Assembly: GCF_900168125.1 (NCBI RefSeq)
Contig: NZ_FUZF01000021.1
Coordinates: 36,215 to 100,214 of the forward strand
Reading direction: 5' to 3'
DNA length: 64,000 nt
Source: Sphingobacterium nematocida
GTDB lineage: Bacteria > Bacteroidota > Bacteroidia > Sphingobacteriales > Sphingobacteriaceae
Under the pieces are notes generated by a model. The model was not told where the DNA came from. It ran no database searches and saw only the letters and a list, made by a program, of their open reading frames with translations. The position numbers were made by a program, and so were the translations under genes. Shown piece after piece: positions 1 through 9,154 of this stretch. Every line of letters starts with the position of its first letter. Position 1 is the stretch's first letter.

Positions 1-633
1 ATTGATGTCAGACAACGATCCATTAAAAATCACTCCGTCCAAGACGATCATAGGGTCTGTTGAGGCATTTAACGATTTAGGACCACGGATCTCCATGGAA
101 CCACCTCCCGCTGCCCTTGTGCTTTGATTCGAATTAAAACCAGCCACTGTTCCATTAAGCATTTCTGTCAATTGTGTTTTGGGTTGATTTTGAAACTGCT
201 TGGCATCCACTCGGGTAATTGACCCTGTTAAATCACTCTTTTTTGCAGAGCCGTAACCAATTACAACAACTTCATCTAAGGAGGATTGTGTGCTTTCTAA
301 TACGATGTTAAGATCTTCCTTACTGTTAGAGATCTTTTGGCGGACACTTTTGTAGTTAAGCATGCTAAATGTCAACACATCACCGATCTGACATTTAACT
401 ACGAATCTACCAGAAACATCTGTCGTCGCTCCCCCTGCTTTACCTTGAATCCCAACAGAAACACCCGTCAATGGCTCTTTGGTATCTGATGAACGAACTA
501 TGCCTTTTACTTCGACGGTCTGTGTTTGATTCGATGCAAAATTCCCAACCCTACCGATTGGAACTTTTGCTTGTAGATCATTGTGATAGAGTGCCACAAG
601 AACTACCGTAAATAATAAACTTTTTACCCTCAT
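1..633 (-). CDS. SusC/RagA-type TonB-dependent outer-membrane receptor, N-terminal 211 residues (cut by window start)
   Basis: Reading leftward from the ATG at 633 gives an open frame to base 1. A signal peptide (MRVKSLLFTVVLVALYHNDLQA) is followed by a carboxypeptidase-regulatory-like beta-sandwich at about residues 41-115 (VKGIVRSSDTKEPLTGVSV), then the SusC signature DEVVVIGYG and the start of the plug domain with GTVAGF and a DPMIVLDG strand. Family knowledge: SusC proteins are 22-strand barrels that import glycans with a SusD lipoprotein, powered by TonB-ExbBD; a Ton operon lies at 54-60 kb. The barrel and any susD partner lie outside the window. It is divergent from the uronate genes at 849 onward and shares their intergenic region, which suggests shared control and that this is the edge of a polysaccharide utilisation locus. 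The substrate is inferred only from neighbours. Confidence 0.93.
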   Translation of the reverse strand, partial: MRVKSLLFTVVLVALYHNDLQAKVPIGRVGNFASNQTQTVEVKGIVRSSDTKEPLTGVSVGIQGKAGGATTDVSGRFVVKCQIGDVLTFSMLNYKSVRQKISNSKEDLNIVLESTQSSLDEVVVIGYGSAKKSDLTGSITRVDAKQFQNQPKTQLTEMLNGTVAGFNSNQSTRAAGGGSMEIRGPKSLNASTDPMIVLDGVIFNGSLSDIN

Positions 634-738
634 AATTTTTTAGTTTTATTTAAATCGGTTTGGGAATTCTAGCCTTCCCGACTATACAAGGTTAAAAATT
701 ATCCCTTCACTATTTTGTTAAACTTAAATATTTATTGT

Positions 739-752
739 CGGTAACGCTACCG
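739..752. promoter_or_regulatory. Candidate LacI-family operator between divergent susC and uronate genes
   Basis: CGGTAACGCTACCG is an inverted repeat with 5-bp arms (CGGTA/TACCG) around a central CG step, the usual look of LacI/GalR-family operators. It lies about 105 bp upstream of the susC start and 97 bp upstream of the hydrolase start, so one bound regulator could act on both directions. No regulator gene is visible in the neighbourhood. The rest of the 634-848 gap is AT-rich, without a clear TAnnTTTG box. Confidence 0.5.
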
Positions 753-848
753 AAGAATAGATAAAAATCCTGTCTTACATAAACCTGCTGTTATGGCTGA
801 TTTTAGTATTTTTATAGAAACAATATTTTTCCGTTAGTATCTTAAGTT

Positions 849-1832
849 ATGAGAAACCTAGTCATAATATATTTTTGCACCATACTATTCGTAACCGTTA
901 GTCAAGCTCAACAAAAAATCAACTGGGATGATAAAACGAGCGCGATATGGCCCAACCAAACAAGCCTGATAGAAATTAAGTCTAGTATAAGTCCAGCTTT
1001 GCAGAAGTGTTATGTTTATAAAAGCACGGCCTACACGAAAAAACCGCTCATCATCAGTCTACACACCTGGGGTGGGGACTATTCGCAGCGAGACCCTTTA
1101 TTAAAATATTGTATGGAGGAGAATATCAATTACCTTCACCCGGATTTCCGTGGACCCAACAACAATCCAGACGCTGCAGGTAGCGCACTGGTCATTCAGG
1201 ATATTGACGATGCCATTCAATGGGCAATTGACTCGCTAAAAGTCGACACACAAAACATACACATGGTGGGCGTGAGCGGAGGCGGCTTTGCAACTGTTGC
1301 CAGCTACATGAAAACCAAACACAATGTCAAATCTTTTCACGCTTTTGTCGGTATTTACAACCTCGAAGATTGGTACTATGAGTCTTTACAGCGAAAGAAT
1401 AATTACGCAAAAGATATACTTGCGATAACTGGAGTAATTAATGGGAAACCAAATCCGGAAGAGGTCGTAAAGAGATCTCCATTATTAATGAAAACACCCA
1501 CGAAAGAAAGACTCCGTACCAAACTAAACTTGTACACTGGACTCCATGACGGATATGTCGGATCCGTACCTATTTCTCATAGCTTGGAAATGTATAATAA
1601 AGTAGTAAAGGATTTCAATAAGGATATAAGGGAGGCTATAATTTCTCCAGATGATATTTACACCTTATTAAAACGAAGAAAGCTAACAAATTTTGAAATC
1701 ATAAAAGGTGCATTTCTAGGTAGAGATATCATTTATCAAAAAAAATACAAAGAGCTCGTGGAGATCATTGTTTTTGATGGTGGTCACGAAATGCCTGACC
1801 AAGATTTATTAAAACGGATATTTAATCCGTAA
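849..1832 (+). CDS. Secreted alpha/beta-hydrolase (prolyl-oligopeptidase/esterase-like)
   Basis: A 327-residue protein with a signal peptide ending near SQAQ. The alpha/beta-hydrolase fold is visible in order: oxyanion strand LIISLHTWGG (about residues 67-76), nucleophile elbow GVSGGG (about 140-145), a candidate acid in GLHDGYVG (about 231-238) and a catalytic His in DGGHEM (about 310-315). It is first in a rightward set followed by uxaB and uxaA, 86 bp upstream of uxaB, so a role in releasing or de-esterifying a uronate-containing glycan is plausible but inferred. It could equally be a carbohydrate esterase or peptidase; the fold alone does not decide. A weak hairpin (CAGCG-ttat-CGCTG near 1851-1864) followed by a T-rich run lies between it and uxaB. 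Confidence 0.82.
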   Translation: MRNLVIIYFCTILFVTVSQAQQKINWDDKTSAIWPNQTSLIEIKSSISPALQKCYVYKSTAYTKKPLIISLHTWGGDYSQRDPLLKYCMEENINYLHPDFRGPNNNPDAAGSALVIQDIDDAIQWAIDSLKVDTQNIHMVGVSGGGFATVASYMKTKHNVKSFHAFVGIYNLEDWYYESLQRKNNYAKDILAITGVINGKPNPEEVVKRSPLLMKTPTKERLRTKLNLYTGLHDGYVGSVPISHSLEMYNKVVKDFNKDIREAIISPDDIYTLLKRRKLTNFEIIKGAFLGRDIIYQKKYKELVEIIVFDGGHEMPDQDLLKRIFNP

Positions 1833-1918
1833 TACCTAGTGAGCCGCTGGCAGCGTTATCGCTGATAGTCTTTTTATTTATCTTCAAATTCATTTACTAT
1901 TGACCTCTAAATCGGATA

Positions 1919-3361
1919 ATGGATCCGAAGAACTACTTTAAATCGATGAAAATTAATAACGATAACCTCAGTCAAATTATTCAACTGACGCATCAATCCA
2001 TCGCTGATCCTAAGAAATTAACGGATAGAGTCATTCAATTTGGAACGGGCGTTTTATTAAGAGGCCTACTTGATTTCTATATTGACCATGCTAATCGTAC
2101 TGGAGATTTTGAGGGATCCATTGTCTTGGTCAAATCTACAAATCAAGGTGACATCAATGCCTTCAAAGAACAGAATAACCACTATACTATTCAAACAGAA
2201 GGTATAGAAAACGGAGAAATTATACAACACCAACAAATTGTCACCTGTATCTCTAAGGTATTAACCGTGCAGCATGATTGGGATCAATTAGTAAATATCG
2301 CCAAACAACCCAATATAGAATATATTATATCCAATACGACAGAATCCGGTATCGTCGAAGTGGACGAAGACCTAACAGGTATTCCTAAAAGTTTTCCAGG
2401 ACGACTTACGGCTTTACTCTACGCTCGTTTTCTCCATTTCGCAGGCAATCCAAATAATGGTTGGATTATACTACCGACAGAATTGATCGATAACAATGCA
2501 GACAAATTGAAAGCAATCGTTATTTCAATAGCGACAAAAAGCAACCTTTCAGCTGCATTTGTAGAGTGGATTGAAAACTCTAATCACTTTTGTAACACCC
2601 TAGTAGACCGGATTGTTCCAGGCAAAGTAGAAACTTCGGGCTGGGAATATGAAGATGAATTAGCAATTGCAGTTGAACCCTTCAACCTATGGGCTATAGA
2701 GGTAAAAAACGATACTCTCAAAGAAAAAATAACCTTTGCTGCGGCAAATCCAGGAATAAGACTGATGGACTCGATTCAAAACATTAAAGAATTAAAATTA
2801 AGACTTTTGAATGCGACCCATACGTTACTTTGCCCTATTGCAATAATAGCACGACACGCACTCGTGCGAGAATCTCTTAACGATCCATCAATCGAAAATT
2901 GGACACGGAATCTGATGCGAACAGAGATCAATCGGTATTTATTGACAAAGGGTATTCTAGAGATTACAATCAATGAATTCGCATCTGTTTTAATTGACAG
3001 ATTCAAAAACCCTTTTATCGGTCACCAGTGGCAAGCCATTTTTCAAAATAGTACCCAAAAATGGATACAGCGGGTAATCCCCATTCTACATACCTGGAAC
3101 ACTTTACACACAACCTCTTCTGCCACTATAGCTTTAAGCATGGCTTGCTACTTAAAATGTCATCATCTTTTCAATGAGACAGAACTAGCTCTGGATAGCC
3201 AAATCCAAAAAGCTCTGTCTCAAGGTAGTTCTCCTAGCGACATTCTAGGTCAAAAAAATATCTGGACAGTTGATTTGAGCTTAAACTCAAGCTTCGTCGA
3301 ACTGGTCACAAAATATATGCAGGATTTAGATACAAAATCCATTTTTCAACTCATCCATTAA
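1919..3361 (+). CDS. uxaB: Tagaturonate reductase (altronate oxidoreductase)
   Basis: A 480-residue member of the mannitol dehydrogenase/UxaB family. It should reduce D-tagaturonate to D-altronate with NADH in the cytoplasmic galacturonate pathway. Visible are the N-terminal dinucleotide-binding motif VIQFGTGVLLRG (residues 38-49), a conserved SNTTESGI segment, and the family signature KLRLLNATHTLL (about 292-303) that contains the catalytic Lys and the conserved His. Length matches the family. The neighbouring uxaA starts 12 bp after the stop, which makes co-transcription very likely and supports UxaB over mannitol or fructuronate dehydrogenase. A second in-frame ATG lies 9 codons in (MKINND); either start is possible. 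Confidence 0.93.
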   Translation: MDPKNYFKSMKINNDNLSQIIQLTHQSIADPKKLTDRVIQFGTGVLLRGLLDFYIDHANRTGDFEGSIVLVKSTNQGDINAFKEQNNHYTIQTEGIENGEIIQHQQIVTCISKVLTVQHDWDQLVNIAKQPNIEYIISNTTESGIVEVDEDLTGIPKSFPGRLTALLYARFLHFAGNPNNGWIILPTELIDNNADKLKAIVISIATKSNLSAAFVEWIENSNHFCNTLVDRIVPGKVETSGWEYEDELAIAVEPFNLWAIEVKNDTLKEKITFAAANPGIRLMDSIQNIKELKLRLLNATHTLLCPIAIIARHALVRESLNDPSIENWTRNLMRTEINRYLLTKGILEITINEFASVLIDRFKNPFIGHQWQAIFQNSTQKWIQRVIPILHTWNTLHTTSSATIALSMACYLKCHHLFNETELALDSQIQKALSQGSSPSDILGQKNIWTVDLSLNSSFVELVTKYMQDLDTKSIFQLIH

Positions 3362-3373
3362 ATTCGCATCACA

Positions 3374-5005
3374 ATGAATATCATCAAACTAGACGCTATA
3401 GATAATATCATAGTTGCTTTAGAAGATCTAAATCAGCAAGATACTTTTAACTATAATCAGGAAGAGATTGTACTAAAAGACGAAATCCCTGCAAAACACA
3501 AATTTTTTACCGAAGACCTGAATAAAGGAGACAATATCCTGATGTATGGAGTCAAAGTCGGCCAAACGAGCAAAAACGTCTATAAGGGCCAACGGATGAG
3601 TACAGAAAACAGCATCCATGCAACGGACAAATATCAATATAATGGTTTTAAGAGCAACTGGAGCCCCATTGACGTAAGCAAATTCAACAACCGCGTATTT
3701 TATGGTTATCACCGTGAAGATGGTCGTGTTGGAACGGCAAACTACTGGTTATTTATCCCTACTGTCTTTTGTGAAAATCGAAACATCGAAGTTATCAAAG
3801 AAGCGCTTCTTGAAAATCTAGGATATGCAAAGCCGCAAATATATCAAGACTACGTGAAGTCTCTGGTACAGGCCTATGAAAGTCAAACGGATATTGAAAC
3901 CCTGAATCTATCTCCTACCACATCCAATAATAGTAGAGTATTTAAACAAATTGATGGAATCAAATTCTTAACCCATCAAGGCGGTTGTGGTGGTACTAGA
4001 CAAGATGCTGTAAGCTTGGGTAAGCTATTAGCTTCCTATATTGATCATCCTAATGTCGCTGGCGCGAGTATACTGGGGTTAGGCTGTGAAAACCTACAAA
4101 TGGATAATCTCCTGACTGAAATCAAAAGGAGAAATCCTAACTTTTCAAAACCTATAATACAACTGGAGCAACAAAAAGTAGGTAAAGAAAGCGACTTGAT
4201 ACAAAACTGCTTACAAGAAACGTTCAAGGCCCTCGTCAAAGTCAATAAGACAGAAAGAAAACCTGCCACACTAGATAAACTTGTACTAGGTGTAAAATGT
4301 GGGGGGAGTGATGGATTTAGCGGAATATCCGCTAATCCTGCTGTAGGATATGCCGCTGATCTCTTAGTCAGTCTTGGAAGTTCTGTATTACTGGCTGAGT
4401 TTCCGGAATTATGTGGAGCAGAACAACAATTGCTGGATCGGATGAAAGAACAACGTCATGCAGATAAATTCATAGCACTAATGGAAAAATACAGCCACTC
4501 TGCCGAACAAGCAGGCTCAGGCTTTCATATGAATCCCTCTCCTGGGAACATTAGAGATGGTTTAATCACAGATTCGATGAAAAGCAATGGGGCAGCGAAA
4601 AAAGGAGGAACCTCCCCCATTGTGGATGTACTAGAGTATACCGAGGGGATCAAACACAAAGGTCTGAATCTGGTTTGCACACCAGGCAATGATGTGGAAG
4701 CTACTACCGGCAAAGTAGCTTCTGGAGCAACCATATTACTCTTTACCACAGGATTAGGAACACCTACAGGCAACCCTATTTGTCCAACGATAAAAGTTGC
4801 TACAAACAATCAGCTCGCAGAACGCATGCCCGATATTATCGATTTCAACACCGGATCTATTATTGATGGCAGCAAAAGTATAGAGCAGGTCGGAGAAGAA
4901 ATATTAGAATATTGTATAAAAGTAGCAAGTGGTATCATCATCCCGAAAGCTGTACAATTGCAACAAGATGATTTTATACCCTGGAAAAAAGGAATTAGTC
5001 TTTAA
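3374..5005 (+). CDS. uxaA: Altronate dehydratase
   Basis: A 543-residue UxaA-family protein that dehydrates D-altronate to 2-keto-3-deoxygluconate, the step after UxaB. It shows an N-terminal SAF-type domain (about residues 1-90), the linker motif YGYHREDGRVGTANYW, then the large catalytic domain with GGCGGTRQDA (about 202-211), GLGCENLQ and CGGSDGFSGISANPAVG (about 309-325). The fused two-domain form is the usual layout of altronate hydrolases. It lies 12 bp downstream of uxaB. No uxaC isomerase, kdgK or kdgA is in the window, so the pathway must be completed elsewhere. Confidence 0.94.
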   Translation: MNIIKLDAIDNIIVALEDLNQQDTFNYNQEEIVLKDEIPAKHKFFTEDLNKGDNILMYGVKVGQTSKNVYKGQRMSTENSIHATDKYQYNGFKSNWSPIDVSKFNNRVFYGYHREDGRVGTANYWLFIPTVFCENRNIEVIKEALLENLGYAKPQIYQDYVKSLVQAYESQTDIETLNLSPTTSNNSRVFKQIDGIKFLTHQGGCGGTRQDAVSLGKLLASYIDHPNVAGASILGLGCENLQMDNLLTEIKRRNPNFSKPIIQLEQQKVGKESDLIQNCLQETFKALVKVNKTERKPATLDKLVLGVKCGGSDGFSGISANPAVGYAADLLVSLGSSVLLAEFPELCGAEQQLLDRMKEQRHADKFIALMEKYSHSAEQAGSGFHMNPSPGNIRDGLITDSMKSNGAAKKGGTSPIVDVLEYTEGIKHKGLNLVCTPGNDVEATTGKVASGATILLFTTGLGTPTGNPICPTIKVATNNQLAERMPDIIDFNTGSIIDGSKSIEQVGEEILEYCIKVASGIIIPKAVQLQQDDFIPWKKGISL

Positions 5006-5040
5006 GATTAAAAAAACTTATTTAAAACCTGTATTTTACA

Positions 5041-5055
5041 CCGGTTTTAAACCGG
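5041..5055. repeat. Short perfect palindrome between uxaA and the SGNH esterase gene
   Basis: CCGGTTT-T-AAACCGG is a perfect 7-bp inverted repeat around one T. It is followed by ATGAG and not by a T-run, so it is a weak terminator candidate. It may instead be an operator or an mRNA-stabilising hairpin separating uxaA from the gene at 5132. Confidence 0.4.
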
Positions 5056-5131
5056 ATGAGATTATCGATCTTAACGATTCCAGGTAGAGGGCTAGGTACA
5101 TGAACTGATCTAAATGTTTTAATTTATAACT

Positions 5132-6241
5132 ATGATGATATTTAATAAAGACCAAATTTTAAAGTATTGTTTGTGCATTTTCTCATTTGTACTATATTGG
5201 AATAATTCGCATGCGCAAGCTCAGTATACTCGGATTTCTAGCGATCTGATAATGGGCAGAGTCGAGGAGGTTAGGGAATTAAATACGCTAGGTAGATTGC
5301 CCGAGCGTTTGAAAGGAAGTGTAAGGGAACCTGTATGGTCTCTGGGCACAAGCACAGCGGGTAGCTATGTTGATTTTCAAACAAATAGCGATACAGTTTA
5401 TGTTAGATATAAGGTAGGGAGTGGATTAAATATGCCCCATATGCCATCAACAGGTGTTAGTGGTGTTGATCTTTATTATCAGGATAAGTCTTCTAAAAGC
5501 TGGAGCTGGGCATTTGGCAACTACAGCTTCAAAGACACGATAAATTATGTATTTGCAAATCTTGGGAAGTCAAATGACGGAGCATACAGACTCTACTTAC
5601 CTTTATACAACAGTCTGCAATGGATTGAAATAGCAGGCAACAAAGGTAATTCCATCAAATTCGTTAACAACTCTAAAGAGAAACCTATTATTGTATATGG
5701 GACCTCCATCGCACAGGGAGCTTGTGCTACGCGACCTGGATTGGCCTGGACCAATATATTGGGGCGTTCATTTACGAATCCTGTAATTAACCTTGGCTTC
5801 TCTGGAAACGGCCGTCTCGAACAACCGATTTTGGATCTGATCACGCAGGAAGATGCTGCGGCATTCATACTAGATTGTATCCCCAACTTAGCGTTAACTG
5901 CCGAACGTTCGGCTGCCGACCTCGAATCTCTTATCTTTAATGCGGTAAAAACTATTCGAAAAAAACATCCGCAGACGCCCATTGTACTAGCTGCTCACAG
6001 TTCGGCGAACACTCCTGGCTTCTTAAATATCCATACGATGCAGGAATATGGCAACTCTTCTAAAGTAGCTAAAGCTACTTACGCAAAATTAACAAGAGAA
6101 GGGATAAAGCACCTCTATTGGGTCAGCGAACAAGAGTTTGGACTTGATATTAATTCTACCGTAGATTATGCCCATCCAAATGACATAGGAATGATGAAAA
6201 TAGCAGAGGCATACCGACGTTTGCTAATAAAGGTCCTATAA
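5132..6241 (+). CDS. Secreted SGNH/GDSL-type hydrolase with N-terminal GxDLY domain
   Basis: A 369-residue protein with a signal peptide ending near SHAQ. The N-terminal beta-sandwich contains GVSGVDLYY (about residues 108-116), the hallmark of the GxDLY domain (PF14607). A Lipase_GDSL_3-type SGNH fold follows: nucleophile block YGTSIAQG (about 189-196), GFSGNG (block III region), and a YAHPND end block (about 346-351) with the catalytic Asp/His pair. Known relatives are carbohydrate acyl-esterases found in polysaccharide loci of Bacteroidota, so deacetylation of a plant or host glycan is likely, while the substrate is unknown. It follows uxaA by 126 bp in the same direction and may belong to the same regulon. 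Confidence 0.87.
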   Translation: MMIFNKDQILKYCLCIFSFVLYWNNSHAQAQYTRISSDLIMGRVEEVRELNTLGRLPERLKGSVREPVWSLGTSTAGSYVDFQTNSDTVYVRYKVGSGLNMPHMPSTGVSGVDLYYQDKSSKSWSWAFGNYSFKDTINYVFANLGKSNDGAYRLYLPLYNSLQWIEIAGNKGNSIKFVNNSKEKPIIVYGTSIAQGACATRPGLAWTNILGRSFTNPVINLGFSGNGRLEQPILDLITQEDAAAFILDCIPNLALTAERSAADLESLIFNAVKTIRKKHPQTPIVLAAHSSANTPGFLNIHTMQEYGNSSKVAKATYAKLTREGIKHLYWVSEQEFGLDINSTVDYAHPNDIGMMKIAEAYRRLLIKVL

Positions 6242-6421
6242 ATGATCACATGTGTATAAGTTTATAAAGTTTACGTGTTTCTTATAGTCGAGAGAAAGAA
6301 ATCCCCATCAGATATCAAGTCTCAACACAACTCTGAAGTATAAACTACAATAAGCAACACAATAAATTTTCAAAATCAAGTATATTCATAAAAGTGACTT
6401 TTGGCTGGTTAATGACTAATC

Positions 6422-6931
6422 ATGAACGAAAACAAAATATTTTATTCAAAGTACTCCGAGTCCGATTTCGATAGCTATAAAACATTAGTTTACGACAATG
6501 ATCTAATGCGTTATATAACAGGAACGGCACTAACAGAAGAGCAGGCTCAAACAAAGTTTAAGTCCATTTTAGGGATCAATAAAAAAGAAGAAAAATTAGG
6601 ATATTTTAAAATCCTTACTGTAACTAATGTTTTTATAGGCGACTGTAAATTGGAACGCTATAAATATGACCCTTCGATTCTAGAGATAGGATATATACTA
6701 AAAAAAGACTATTGGGGAAGGGGCTACGGGACATCGATCTGTAAGGAGATGCTTACATTGGCAAGCACATACTTTCCAGGACAAGATATTATTGGAATTA
6801 TCGACCCTGATAATATCGCTTCAAAAAAGCTCTTGCAGAAATTTGGATTTGAAAGCTACTTTGTCGGGGTAGAGGACAACCTGCCTACGGAAAAACTACT
6901 ATTGAAAATTGCAGATAAAACACTGAAATAA
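6422..6931 (+). CDS. GNAT-family N-acetyltransferase
   Basis: A 169-residue cytoplasmic protein with a GNAT fold. EIGYILKKDYWGRGYGTSICKEML (about residues 86-109) holds the acetyl-CoA pyrophosphate-binding RGxGT motif, followed by DPDNIASKKLLQKFGF, typical of the RimJ/RimL-like Acetyltransf_3 group. The acceptor (amino acid, antibiotic, protein N-terminus or other) cannot be told from the sequence. It stands alone, with its own 180-bp upstream gap and a strong terminator immediately after the stop. Confidence 0.85.
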   Translation: MNENKIFYSKYSESDFDSYKTLVYDNDLMRYITGTALTEEQAQTKFKSILGINKKEEKLGYFKILTVTNVFIGDCKLERYKYDPSILEIGYILKKDYWGRGYGTSICKEMLTLASTYFPGQDIIGIIDPDNIASKKLLQKFGFESYFVGVEDNLPTEKLLLKIADKTLK

Positions 6932-6957
6932 AAGGAGGTGCTAAAGTACCTCCTTTT
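6930..6957. terminator. Bidirectional intrinsic terminator
   Basis: AAAAGGAGGT (6930-6939) pairs with ACCTCCTTTT (6948-6957) around an 8-nt loop, with A- and T-tracts on both sides. It ends the acetyltransferase gene on the plus strand and could also end the leftward PepSY remnant. Confidence 0.8.
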
Positions 6958-6973
6958 ATTTGTATTGACAACG

Positions 6974-7177
6974 TTACTCGACTTTTACAAAATTACCGTT
7001 GCGATCGAACTCCAACTCGACATCCTCTCTAGACTCGTTACTGTATAGCTCTATTGAATATGGTCCATCCGCATCGATCGCTACATCAACAAGAATATAA
7101 GAAGCATATCCACTAGCAACATACGCTGCGATCTTAGCGGGCAACAAAATTCTTATCGGAAATCTAGCATTATTTCC
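6974..7177 (-). pseudogene. Remnant of a PepSY-like (DUF2874-type) protein
   Basis: Leftward reading gives an open frame of about 68 codons ending at the TAA at 6976-6974. Its last 50 residues read LPAKIAAYVASGYASYILV-DVAIDADGPYSIELYSNES-REDVELEFDRNGNFVKVE, which has the alternating pattern and closing LEFDRNGNFVKVE of PepSY-like periplasmic proteins. There is no ATG in frame after the upstream stop at 7180-7178 and no signal peptide, so the N-terminal half is missing. Intact relatives are about 140-150 residues long. I call it a decayed fragment; a non-ATG start for a small protein is less likely. Confidence 0.6.
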
Positions 7178-7205
7178 TTATTTTAAGAATCTAAAATTCT
7201 ACAAC

Positions 7206-9031
7206 ATGAACCTCATAAAGAAAATTAGTCTAATAGGTATTCTTGCTACAGCGACACTCTCCACCAGTGCCCAAGAGACATCTGTCCCTTACGAAGGAGT
7301 ATCTGGTTGGGCAGAGACGAAAGATAAGCGTATGGAATGGTTTCGGGAAGCTCGTTTTGGTCTATTCATCCATTGGGGACTATACAGCGCTGCAGCTGGT
7401 AGTTGGGATGGCAAACAGTACCCTCAGCATTACGCAGAATGGATCCAAGCTTGGGCCAAGGTACCCAGCAAATCTTATGCTGAAGTATTAAAACCAAAGT
7501 TTACAGCAGCAAAGTTTAATGCTGACGAATGGGCCTCCCTGGCTGATGAAGCCGGGATGAAATACATGATCATCACTTCTCGTCACCACGAGGGTTTTTC
7601 AATATTCAATAGTCAAGAGCCTTTTGCCCAGAAAAACAACGTGACTGGAGGAACAAATACCCTAAAGGACGCGACCTATACGGCGAGATCATAACAGCGT
7701 TTCATAAAAAAGGGCTTAAAGCGGGAGCATACTATTCTTTACTAGACTGGCAACACCCCGATTCCTATGAAGGCCTAAGCTACCTAAATAGCAATCCAAC
7801 GGGATACAAACCTGACCATGAGGCCTATAAAACCTTTTTATATGGACAAGTTAAAGAATTAGCGAACAACTATGATGCGCTAGATGTATTATGGCTTGAT
7901 TTCAGCAGCAAAAAACATCAAGGGGAAAGCTGGGGAACAAAACGTATTCTTACCGACCTCATTCGATGGCAACCAAATATTTTGGTAAATAACAGATTTT
8001 GGGATGGATTAGAAAATAAGAATGGAGACATAGGTACACCTGAAAAATACATACCACCAACTGGTCTACCGGGAATGGATTGGGAGGTAAGCCACACAAT
8101 GAATGAGAGCTACGGTTACAGCGCACATGATCAAAACTGGAAATCTTTTGATCAAACCATGCGTCTCTTCATAGAAACAGTGAGCAAAGGTGGTAATTTT
8201 TTACTGAATGTTGGCCCTGATGCCGAAGGTGCGATACCAGCAAAAGCAACAACGCTGCTAAAAGATATCGGTAAATGGATGAAGGTAAATGGCGATGCGG
8301 TCTACGGGACTACAGCCAGTCCTTTTCAAGCCTTGGACTGGGGATACTGTACACAAAAGACAGGAAAATTATACTTTCACGTCTTTGACATTCCTGCCGA
8401 TGGATCGATTACAGTACCTTTGTCCAGCGCTATCCAAAACGCTCATATCATGGGGGTATCAGGAAAAAAATTACAAATAAAAAGTACAGCCGCGGGCAAA
8501 ACCATCCTATTACCAAAGCATTTTAACGGACAGATGCCTTTGGTTATCGTAACAGAAATTAAGGGAACACCACAGGTTATACAGAGTCAGATACAGACAC
8601 AAAAAGATGGGCGGATCGTCCTGACAGCAAACAATGCCCGGTTGACAGGTAGCGGGGGAATACGCTTGATAGGAGCAACAACACATAATCCCAACCGTCC
8701 CAATGCTATAGGAGCGTGGGCAGACAAAAATGATCAGGTCGTGTGGGATGTCAAAATCCAAAGACCCGGTCAATACCAGGTTGTTATCAATTATCTCCCG
8801 AATCAGAAACATGCTGGAATAATCGCTATCAAAATGGGTGATCAGCTCTTGAAACATCATTTTTCGGCAGAAAAAGAAAACCAATTTACAAATAAAGAAG
8901 TGGGCACTATCGAAATATCCCAACAGACCATAGGAGATGCTGGATTACAAATAAAACTGAATGCATTAGATATTCAAGGTCTAACACTTCCTGAAATAAG
9001 TTCAATAACATTGATTCCGATCAGCAAATAA
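7206..9031 (+). pseudogene. GH29 alpha-L-fucosidase, interrupted by a single frameshift near 7660
   Basis: Frame 1 (7206-7694) encodes a signal peptide ending STSAQ and the GH29 start: RFGLFIHWGLYS, then RHHEGFSIFNS. At 7659-7663 (ACCCT) the conserved continuation PKGRDLYGEIITAF moves to another frame, which is open from 7661 to the TAA at 9031. That frame carries the family nucleophile region LDVLWLDFS (Asp codon 7898-7900) and GGNFLLNVGPDAEG. The two parts together give about 608 residues, with an extra C-terminal beta-rich domain (about the last 140 residues) resembling a carbohydrate-binding module. One lost C in the C-run at 7660-7662 would restore the frame, so this is a recent mutation or a base-calling error. 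Intact, it would remove L-fucose from glycans in the periplasm. Confidence 0.85.
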
Positions 9032-9121
9032 TGTTCGAATTAATACGCTGACCCGTAAAAATAGAAGAAAGTCTCTAAAAAGCTTCTATTTAGAGGAAAT
9101 GCTTGATTATTTTTCTAAACA

Positions 9122-9154
9122 AGAACGCCTGTAGCGGGGAGCTACAGGCGTTCT
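9122..9154. terminator. Perfect 14-bp hairpin; terminator or structured small RNA
   Basis: AGAACGCCTGTAGC (9122-9135) and GCTACAGGCGTTCT (9141-9154) form a perfect 14-bp stem with a 5-nt loop. It lies between the end of the fucosidase gene and the end of the leftward dioxygenase gene, so it could end transcription from either side, although T-runs are poor. The 9032-9300 gap also holds a TAACTTTG box on the minus strand (9197-9190), which would drive a leftward transcript through this hairpin. Confidence 0.55.
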
